Origin: Paramacrobiotus richtersi
Taxonomy: Eukaryota; Tardigrada; Eutardigrada; Parachela; Macrobiotidae
Length of the DNA stretch: 27,996 nucleotides
Assembly (NCBI GenBank): GCA_034698045.1
Contig: JAQGAU010000449.1
Coordinates: 1 to 27,996 of the forward strand
Reading direction: 5' to 3'
The notes beneath the pieces are model-generated. The model did not search any database. It was not told the origin of the DNA and saw only the letters and a list, made by a program, of their open reading frames with translations. Positions 20,575 through 27,996 of the stretch are shown piece by piece; within the stretch, counting starts at the first letter, position 1, and each line of letters begins with the position of its first letter. Both the position numbers and the translations under genes were made by a program.

Positions 20575-21600
20575 GTTAAAACGTATAGTGCATATTCGCT
20601 CGTAAAAATTTTTAACCGAAATAATTCTGTTCGGGAAGTAAAGTAATGCACAGCCTTTCTGAAACAGCGAGCCCGCTGGCAAAGCGCGGCTCTACGTGTT
20701 CCCACCGAGGCCGTAGGCCGAGGTGGGACTTGTAACTTATACTCCAACTCGCCTCCTTTTTTTGCCCAAAGTAAACTCCATACTCCCTAAACAGATTTCC
20801 ATTTGCCGCCAGTCAAAAAAACGCAAACCTCGCGGAGGGTGGCCCTGGCGTATTGGTTTTTGAAACAAAATTTTCTCAGAACTGAAAAAGAATTTTGAAC
20901 TTGGTTTTTTCGAAGACGATAGGGCGATCGCTTCGTGCGGCAGCGGTACTCTTCCACCTTTATCGCATTGCAGCCGGCGCATATGGCAGTTTTTTGTGGC
21001 GAATTACTGCCACGTAGGTACGGCGCGTTCGATTTTCGAACCGAGTTGGCCGTATGCTGGAAGTGGTTCGATTGAGGCTGCAGCATATGATACTTTTTTT
21101 ACAGGACGCTAGATATGCAACCCACGCACACAGTGTTTTAGAACTGGGGGGAATGGGCGCATATCACTAGACACGTAAAAAAAGTAGCATATGCCGTGGC
21201 CTGAATCGAAGTACAGTACTGTACAAGGCCCAACTCAGATCCCGGCCTTGTTGGGCTGAACGTAGAACGGTATCGCACAGGTTGTATCATCCCACAGAAC
21301 AAAATGCTGAATGCCAGTGCAGCATCAGCCATTTATTCCATGAGAAAAGATTAAAGAACTATAAGTGATTAGAAAAAAAGTAGCATATGCCCTGTCCTGA
21401 ATCGAAGTACAGTTCTGTACGCGCTCGACGAAACGACACACAGAGCAGTATATTCGAAACCGTGCGCGCCGACTGTTCCTACTCGGAATACGCGCACACT
21501 TAAAATTCCAGTCCAGATAGGGTGTTGTACACGGACGGGCAAATTTTCGTCTCCTCTTCATCGAGCGCGTACAGTAGGTTATATTTCAACTCGAATCGCT
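20575..21600 (+). repeat. Hairpin element, copy C
   Basis: Hairpin 1 here is CCCACC/GGTGGG at 20701-20727, with one pair swapped relative to copies A, B and D. It is followed by ACTTGTAACTTATACTCCAA, the core (GATAGGGCGATCGCTTCGTG), hairpin 2 (TGGCAGT/ACTGCCA) at 20984-21012 and hairpin 3 at 21027-21041. To the right, a segment with AGTAGCATATGCC and GAATCGAAGTACAGT occurs twice (near 21183 and 21377), so this copy carries an extra internal duplication of about 195 bp. The GCCCAAC/GTTGGGC hairpin at 21228-21256 lies within that duplicated zone. Confidence 0.7.
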
Positions 21601-21719
21601 TTGTGTTCTCGAAAAGATCATCTCTGCAAACCCGGAACAATTTTCAATGTGGCAAGAGTTACGAAAACAGTAAAAAAGCGGCCTGTTTGTTATGGTAATT
21701 CGCTTTAAAATAACGTTTT

Positions 21720-21860
21720 TCCCAGTTCTGGAGAAGTTTTGAATTTCTGTTTTGTTTACAACGACATGATAATCTCTTAGTACGGCAGCGCTGCAACTCA
21801 TGTAGTAATATACTGGAGACGGCGCGGTTAGCAGTGTCATGTGAAGTACTAGCGATACTC
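21720..21860 (+). repeat. Fragment of the hairpin-element core
   Basis: ACGACATGATAATCTCTTAG followed by TACGGCAGCGCTGC and GGAGACGGCGCGGTTAGCAG resembles the core of copies A-D, without recognisable hairpins 1 or 3. Confidence 0.4.
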
Positions 21861-21914
21861 GAGTAGCTCAACAGTTTGCGACCGCTGCAAGCGGGGGCTC
21901 ACATGACTAACAAT

Positions 21915-22950
21915 GCTATTTGTTTGCAGTTTTTGAGCGTTTACAACGGGGTGACTGTTTCATTTTATCGTTTGCCATTTAGTCACAAAACTCATAAGCC
22001 TACAGCATCACCAACTGTGTATATGAGCCCAACTCGGAGCGGTTAACACAATCGACAGTTAAGATGAACGTGGCAACGCATTGGAGCACATCACACTGAG
22101 TGCAACACAAAATTCATCAAAATTTTTAAATTATGAACAATGTGTATTCATTAGTAATTTTTTTTTGTTAGCTTCACCTGGGAAAATGTAGAACTTTCAA
22201 AAATAAGGGTCAACTGACATTACACGTATGATAATGCTACATGTATGACAGTGCTCTAGGTGTCAATTCAGAAGATATTTCCCATGCTTTGCAATATGCT
22301 GAGATACTGAGAGATGATCTTGGTGTATTTGGAAATTTGCACACGATCCATTTCTTGAGCATCTACAAACTTGCTAATCTGTTGTACGCTAATACATCCT
22401 TTTCTGCCAAAGCTGAACCACACTGTGTTACACAAGCACTTTCAATTGTTAGGGTGGAAGTATGTACAGTTCAAAGCATTTAAGCAATTTGTCTAGGCCC
22501 AAAAAAGTAATTACATGAGGACCACGCTTAAAAATACTATCAGTTTTGATAGCTCGAGGTCCACGCGTGTCAAGTTTCAAACAATCCATTGTGTGCCCAG
22601 CGAGGCCCGAGCTGGGCCTTGTAACTTACAGTCTAACATCTCCCCTTTTGATCGGAGGAAGTGTTCTCATTATCTACTCAACGTACATTTTCTCCTTGCC
22701 TCTCTAAAGACGTCTAAATGAAAGGTGCAGTGCACAGGCCTGTTCGTTTTTAACAACAAATTTCTGTTAATTCTAAAACATTTTTAAACTTTGTTTTTTT
22801 CGAAATCGACATGGCAATCGCTCCGTACGGCAGCGCTGCATTTTTAGCTGTAGCATATTGCATCCGGTGCGTATGGCAGTTTCCTGTGGCGAATTGCTGC
22901 CACGTACGTATGGTGCGTTCGATTTTCGAACCGATTCGGGCGTATGCTGT
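21915..22950 (+). repeat. Hairpin element, copy D
   Basis: It matches copy B across its left arm (GAGCGTTTACAACGGGGTGA, CGACAGTTAAGATGAACGTG, AAGGGTCAACTGACATTACA). Hairpin 1 has a shortened loop (GCCCAGC/GCTGGGC, 22595-22617). The core (GGCAATCGCTCCGTACGGCA) is followed by hairpin 2 (TGGCAG/CTGCCA) at 22874-22902 and hairpin 3 at 22917-22931. The copy lies about 3.7 kb from copy B. Confidence 0.7.
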
Positions 22951-23244
22951 TAGTACTGTACGCATGCGATGAAACGACGAAACACTATTCTACAGCGCAC
23001 AACACCCTACCGGGGCTGGCTGTGCGAAGGGTGAATGTGGGCGGATTGCGAATACACTACTCTGTGTGTCATTGTATTGCGCGCGAACTTTAGCTGAAAC
23101 TCCAACTTGCATCGTTCCGTTTCCCCGAAGTAAGCTCCAGATTTTAACGTGTCATGATATTGTAAACGCTGATTTGGCCGTGGGTGGAATAAGCGCATCC
23201 GTTTTTGAAGCAATGTTCTTTCTTTAGCTTATACTCTAACATCT

Positions 23245-23365
23245 CCAGTTTTTTTAATCGAGAAGCTGTCGACACGTACGGAAGCGTCGCATATTATGTA
23301 TATATTGCAGCCGGAGCGTATGGCAGTCCAGTACGAAATTTTTCTGCCACGTATATATTTTGAAA
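23245..23365 (+). repeat. Fragment of the hairpin-element core
   Basis: It keeps ATTGCAGCCGGAGCGTATGG and hairpin 2 (TGGCAG at 23321-23326 with CTGCCA at 23344-23349). Hairpin 3 is not preserved. Confidence 0.5.
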
Positions 23366-24080
23366 CGCTGCGTTTTGTGAGACTTTAATGTAAAAGCGAG
23401 TATGAATTGTTGCTTTCTTTTTGATACTTTTTTATTACAAAGTGCGATCATTTGCCCAAAACTTTCACAAGGAATACGAAAAGCATAGGTTTGATATATT
23501 TTGAAACGCAGATTTCTGCAACGATGTCCTAATATTTAGTCAGTAAACATTAGCGCCTTCGGTACATTACAAATCCGTATTCGGAATATAGCAGAACTAA
23601 AAAGGAGTACTCGCCCCGCGAATAATCTGGTTTTAGTATGCAAATGCAATGTTTTGCGGCAAACTGTTCGTCAAGAAAAGAGAAACAATGTACTTGAAAA
23701 ACCGAACGGGAATTTCACAGTATTATACATAAATATTGAAGCAAAATAATTTTTGGGGATGTTTGCGAAACTGTGAAACAAGATGCAGAATGTTTGAAAA
23801 GCATTCTCGTTTTGAAAAAAGGGCTGTCAAATGCAGAGTCCTGATGGTCCACGACAATCTCCATATCTGTCGCAAACTTTTGAAGGATCAATTGATTCAG
23901 TTCATACCGAAATTTTCGCTCGAAGTACATAGTTTGTATGTAAACTTCTCTAACGAACTGCGCAGCGCGTAAACATTCTCTTTTCATCCACGTCACCATA
24001 TTTTTGGATACCAAAGGCAATGAAAATTGATAACCGCTAACATGTTGCAACCTCCGCACGCAAAACTGGCGCTATGTTCT
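23366..24080. other. Non-coding stretch, no gene seen
   Basis: Short overlapping open frames occur on both strands at 23715-24059, without motifs or splice support. They are mutual shadows, and I could not prefer either. Confidence 0.35.
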
Positions 24081-24109
24081 GCCCACCGAGGCCGGAGCTC
24101 GAGGTGGGC
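24081..24109. repeat. Isolated hairpin 1 of the element family
   Basis: GCCCACC at 24081-24087 pairs with GGTGGGC at 24103-24109. The intervening GAGGCCGGAGCTCGA keeps the family's GAGGCC start. It shares the swapped pair with copy C. The flanks are not obviously from the element. Confidence 0.6.
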
Positions 24110-24461
24110 CTTATTGTACAGACAATCCTGACAATGTACCTGAACGGCTGAACCTGCCGCTGCATCGCTTAGTAACACTATGCTTAGTAACTAACACGCT
24201 GCTTAATGATAACTGTTGCGCTTATGGTGATGGAGACAACAACAACGATATCGTATGTGCTTCTTTAATAATATCATTTGGGCATCACAAAGATACCGAA
24301 GAGGGTCAAGTGGATCGCGCCCCAGTTATAACCGGATTTTAATTATGAAATCCTTTGCATAACAGTGGGCAGCAAAGATGCATTCTCGCCAAATTTCGTG
24401 TCAGAAAGATTTCACTGACAGATTAGCAAAAGCCATTAATTGACCGAGCGAGCGAAACGAG

Positions 24462-24788
24462 CGAGGTTTATGCTTCTAAAGGTGCCAAAAGTCACTTCGC
24501 CTTTTGACTAGATCTGGAAAACCTGACGTTAGATTTGCATGCTTTTTTTGGGATTCATCTCATATTGTGCGTTTATCGTGTATAAAAATACCAGGTGGGG
24601 TGGGAAAATTCTGCGAGTCCGGATATCCGGACTTGAAATTTCCCATAGACTCCTATGTTAAACGTCGCGTGGCGTGCCCAAGCATAATCGAATGGGGCAC
24701 GCTAAATATAGAGTGGGGGGGGGGCGGGTTCAAAACACTTTTTGACTTTTGTGCGGGTTTGTGCGGGGAAATGAAAACATAAACCTCG
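24462..24788. mobile_element. MITE-like element with 11-bp inverted ends
   Basis: CGAGGTTTATG (24462-24472) and CATAAACCTCG (24778-24788) are perfect inverted repeats bounding 327 bp with no plausible gene. Inside are an 18-bp perfect palindrome (24616-24633), an 8-bp hairpin (GCGTGCCC at 24672, GGGCACGC at 24695) and a G10 run (24715-24724). The left flank is a purine-rich GAGCGAGCGAAACGAGCGAG. I could not define a target-site duplication, so the exact ends and class remain open. Confidence 0.4.
24616..24633. repeat. 18-bp perfect palindrome
   Basis: AGTCCGGATATCCGGACT is its own reverse complement. It sits in the centre of the MITE-like element. Confidence 0.7.
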
Positions 24789-24829
24789 GGGTGAACGACG
24801 GGAAGACAGGCAGATTCAAGAAAAGCAGA

Positions 24830-25533
24830 AAACAAATGTCAAAAATAATTACTTAGATCGGTTTGTACGGTTGCGATATTGTTGAAATTTGTTTCCATAT
24901 AAAATGTTTCGTCGGGAATACTCTACAAACTGAAAGACAGCAGGTTGAGGTCCTGGAAGTGGGTAAGAAACTTCGCCAGCCAGGAATGTCGGTATGATTC
25001 AAAGCGTTTCTTGGTGTGTGCGGTAGTAAGACGTGAACAGATTAAATGCGTCTTTGAAAGTAAAGGAGGCGGACCCATTATTTCGATGCGGAAAACAAAC
25101 AGCACGGTATTTGAAATTTTGGCTTCTAGTCGACGAGTCAATATATCAATTTTAGGAGTTTTATTAATTTTTGCTGTCCAGATGACGCGGTGCGGCACAT
25201 ATAACATTTGCTGCACTTACGGTAGTGGCACGGGACGGACAACTGCAGCCGGGCAGAAATTTGAAATTTCTATAAGTTATGCTTCGAACTAACTGACGAA
25301 CTTACGTTATAAACCAAGTACTTGAGGATTACATTCGAAGTCTTATTACTGGTTTGCACGGGTTATGGGCTGCTTTAGTTCGCTCGGTCTACAAGCACGA
25401 AAGAATGAAGTGCTTCTTAGTTTTAGTAACGAGCAAAACTAGAACATTCATTAAACCGCGAATGGTATACTCACAGACAAGCATCAAGCAGGAAGCCGGC
25501 AAAACGGCGTAAAAAAGTGACAAGTCCGAAACG
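24830..25533. other. Non-coding stretch, no gene seen
   Basis: Competing short frames on both strands (24945-25292 plus, 24923-25216 minus) have no recognisable domain and no clear splice partners. Confidence 0.35.
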
Positions 25534-25953
25534 TTAGCTCGGTTTGTTGCATTTATCTGCGAAAGCCGCGCTACATATTTCACCATGCACTGGAACTGGA
25601 GTCATGCGCAGTACTTTCGCGATCACGCTTATATTAGTTTTGCATATCCCGGTACCGCGTGTTTTCTGGCGCAATAAAAAGTTGCGAATTCCAGACTGTT
25701 TTTCCTGAGCTTGCATTTGTTTGAAACAATTGCTGTACATTGTACAAACGGGAAAGAATACCTCGCAGATATTGTTGCCGGTGGTTTGCGCCGATTTCCT
25801 ATAACGTCTGAAATGAAGTGACATGAACAGCATTACCGCCTCGGCATTGCGTTTCAATTGGGTGTTACTGATGTGTGGGTACGGACATTGACGGACAGCC
25901 GCCTCCGACAGCGGACAGGCAACAAACGTATTAGTGACACCCACTGAATTCAC
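25534..25953 (-). CDS. Cysteine-rich open frame, weakly Frizzled-CRD-like
   Basis: A minus-strand frame of 139 codons. It contains CPLSEAAVRQCPYPHISNTQ, EAVMLFMSLHF and ICEVFFPVCT. The order C-P-L, then P-x-I-x-N-T-x-x, then an EA-containing helix, then C-x6-C with the core FFPVC, recalls the Frizzled cysteine-rich domain, but the usual middle cysteine is missing and the end is not matched. An acceptor-like CAG lies within the frame just after the ATG (GTGAATTCAG before TGGGTG), so the piece may be an internal exon. No signal peptide exon was found upstream. It could be a decayed exon or chance. Confidence 0.22.
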   Translation of the reverse strand: MNSVGVTNTFVACPLSEAAVRQCPYPHISNTQLKRNAEAVMLFMSLHFRRYRKSAQTTGNNICEVFFPVCTMYSNCFKQMQAQEKQSGIRNFLLRQKTRGTGICKTNISVIAKVLRMTPVPVHGEICSAAFADKCNKPS

Positions 25954-26053
25954 AGGCAGCTGACTTTTTCATACGAAATCCGGCTCGGATTTACACCCCA
26001 CATCCGGATTCTTTTATTCTGGCAATCTTGGCCACACCAACACTATTCAAAAG

Positions 26054-26236
26054 ATGGCAGAACAATACTCCCGTGCAGACGAACATGCATGCGATTGGCT
26101 GCGTATTTATCCAAGCAGGCGTGCCAGTCAAGGTTCGGAATTTACCGTACTTCGCCGTATTTACTTTCGAAGTATTCAGAACTGGCACAGTGTCCGTACC
26201 AAACTACAGCAGTGGGTGACTTGCTCCATGCAGTAG
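26054..26236 (+). CDS. 60-codon ORF just upstream of the Agenet-F-box gene
   Basis: It begins MAEQYSRADEHACDWL and ends KLQQWVTCSMQ, stopping 50 bp before the ATG of the next gene on the same strand. The composition is protein-like, rich in Arg, Trp and Ser, but no family is recognised. If the downstream transcript starts before 26054, this would be a long upstream ORF that limits translation of the main protein. It could also be the remnant of an older 5' exon. An overlapping frame (26028-26219) competes with it. Confidence 0.25.
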   Translation: MAEQYSRADEHACDWLRIYPSRRASQGSEFTVLRRIYFRSIQNWHSVRTKLQQWVTCSMQ

Positions 26237-26286
26237 TTTCTTGTGTTCAGTAGCTACTAATCTAGCTTCTTTGATTTCTCGACAAA

Positions 26287-27996
26287 ATGTCCGCTTTCAG
26301 TAACGGAGACCTCCACAGCGAAGAGAATGATGAGCGAGAAACCAGACGAGTGAGCAAGCCGCCAGAAAGGAATATTTCGCAGAACTCCTACACCGACCAA
26401 CAGTATCATGGCTCTCATGCCAAACGGCAGCGGTATTCTCCCGAAATCGACGCTTGTCTTGATGGTCATGATAAAGCCGGTGCCCGTGACGAGGCAGACA
26501 GGTACGTAAAAACTTCTCAACGGTTATGCTATACGTTACACGGAGAATAACATGGAAAGCTACCTGCATGTTCATTTACTTGTCGCTTTTGCATTGTGAG
26601 AGCAGGCGAAACGAGGCGTCATCAATGGATCAGTCTGGAGAACTAGCGTCAACAGTCTTCCGCGGCAACGTACAGCATAGTAATGCAGTGTCCGTCAGAG
26701 GAAGGGACGGTTTATCACACTATGGATTGCTCATTCGCAAGGAACGCGACGGGCTCCTGGTTGATTTCAAATGCGAACCGAATCGAGTGCGCATCGTCCC
26801 TTTTGGAACAGTATTCCGTTTGGAAGGCGTACTCAGCGCACAAGACGGAACACGCGAGGAGAACAGCAAATCGGATGATGTGATCGGTCCAGTGCTAAAA
26901 GAGAACGACAACGTGGAGGTACTGCTACAGCTGCGGGTTGACGAGCCGTGGAAATGGCATCCAGGAACGCTCATTATAGCTGATTTTGAGAAACGGTACT
27001 ACGGCCATGTTACCGTGTTTTTACTGACTGGACAGACAGCTTCGGTTATTGTTCCTGGCCAGCAACTGCGACTCCGGCCCAGTGAATCGGAAGTGACGGA
27101 TTCGTTGATCCAGAGCACCGATTCAGTGGATTGGATGGTGCATTATCCATTGCCGTTGGACTTCAATGTGAATCATCTACCGAATCCGCTGTTGGCTGAA
27201 GTGCTGGAGTGTCTGGACACAGTACAGCAGACTAGGGTGCGCGGCGTGTGCTCGTTATGGGACAGCATTGTAGTGGTTGCTGCGGGAACCATTATACGTG
27301 TTGAACGGTACTACAGTAAACCCGTGTACTGGCATAATCTGTGGATCACGAAAACGCGAGTCATTGTTGTCGATATCGAATATCACGGTGGACTCAGTAA
27401 CGCCAGGGAGTGCGCGATTCTTCTCAAGCAAATAATAGATCTGCACGGATACCCTCGGTTACTTGGCGTTGGACTTCGCGGACTGTATGTTGGTGCGCAC
27501 AATTCTGAGATCTTCTGCCACGAAGTCGCCGGTCTCAAAGATGCACTGGCTACCTTTGCGCCAGTGTGCAGTTTTATTAGGTTGTTCGATCAAGACCTAC
27601 ACAGTTGCTCTCTCCTCTGTACCCATACATATAGAACAAGCGTACAGGACAAGTGGATAAATGTGAGCAAAACGGGTTTTTCTCAGCGGTTCGCTCGATC
27701 CCTTTCCGTTCGCTACCGCTTCGATGGAAAGGATGAGACTATTGAGGCATGGATCAACGAACTGGCTGCTGAATCCGAAGAAAACTGCATTAACAGTGTA
27801 AGAGGATTAATGCATCATTCGCTTGCATTAATGAATGTAAGTTAGTGTACACTAGTTGGTGGAATTTGTCCAGCAGGATCTTTTCCCAAGTCGCTCTTTA
27901 TGAACCTAACTTTTGTTATTGCTTCTTAGATCGTCGACATCACAGTTAGTAATCATCCAGTGCCAGCTAGTGTCAAGCACTCAGGAATGCCTTTTG
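26287..27996 (+). CDS. FMRP-like tandem Agenet plus F-box protein (5' part; runs off the window)
   Basis: Exons 26287-26501, 26606-27836 and 27930 to the window end join in frame with GT..AG introns of 104 and 93 bp (donors GTACGT and GTAAGT). Exon 1 gives a polar, disordered N-terminus with a basic AKRQRYSPE. Residues about 90-145 (VSVRGRDG, then GLLVDFKCEPNR, IVPFGTVFRLEG) and about 165-225 (NVEVLLQLRVDEPWKWHPGT, then VIVPGQQLRLRP) follow the pattern of the two tandem Agenet/Tudor modules at the start of FMRP, including the linker to a following acidic, aromatic stretch. An F-box follows at about 263-295 (LPNPLLAEVLECLD, then VRGVCSLWDSIV), which normally binds Skp1 in SCF ubiquitin ligases. 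After it come about 190 residues without recognised repeats. Inference: an SCF substrate receptor that may read methylated or RNA-bound targets through the Agenet pair. The start ATG is the first in frame after upstream stops. Confidence 0.78.

Noticed and set aside
20272..20646. Repetitive protein (LNIEDTHSTT repeats) encoded by the tandem array
   Set aside because: The open frame follows from a unit length near a multiple of three over a few units. Neighbouring units break it, and there is no start context or splice support.

Overview
This window is eukaryotic, and almost certainly animal, nuclear DNA. Coding exons are split by short GT..AG introns (72 to about 480 bp), start contexts are Kozak-like, and there are no bacterial operons or ribosome binding sites. 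A best guess at the lineage is a tardigrade or another small ecdysozoan. That rests mainly on the style of the F-box gene at the right end and was not tested by any search.

Left third (1-9.6 kb): the remains or last exon of a minus-strand C2H2 zinc-finger gene (1054-1445). Next come a stray, frameshifted copy of the last exon of a proteasome-inhibitor PI31 gene (2664-2875) and, 84 bp further on, an intronless, GC-rich type II phosphatidylinositol 4-kinase (2960-4186) broken by one in-frame TAG. Then comes an apparently intact six-exon PI31/PSMF1 gene (5671-8145). Three more spliced coding exons (8560-9239) of unknown identity follow it, and their entry phase matches a potential splice donor that overlaps the PI31 stop codon.

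Middle (10.3-13 kb, minus strand): a multi-exon EMC2 (ER membrane complex subunit 2, TPR protein) copy that keeps its exon-intron layout but carries frameshifts, in-frame stops and a missing exon, so it is a duplicated rather than a processed pseudogene. A possible further minus-strand coding end lies at 12.83-13.02 kb.

Right-middle (about 13.4-24.8 kb): a gene-poor, repeat-rich block. It holds at least four diverged copies of a roughly 1 kb element (near 16.7, 18.3, 20.7 and 22.0 kb) and several fragments. Each fuller copy carries inverted-repeat hairpins, and the first hairpin shows compensatory base changes between copies. Between copies two and three lies a tandem array of about ten units of 90-93 bp (19.65-20.57 kb). 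The order of copies suggests an old tandem duplication of a unit of about 3.7-3.8 kb. A MITE-like element with 11-bp inverted ends lies at 24.46-24.79 kb.

Right end (25.5-28 kb): a weak cysteine-rich minus-strand reading frame, a 60-codon upstream reading frame, and the start of a good spliced gene (26287 to beyond the window end). That protein joins an FMRP-like pair of Agenet/Tudor modules to an F-box. The genes share no evident pathway. The main story is local gene duplication and decay (PI31 exon, PI4K2, EMC2) beside two genes that look alive, PI31 and the Agenet-F-box gene.
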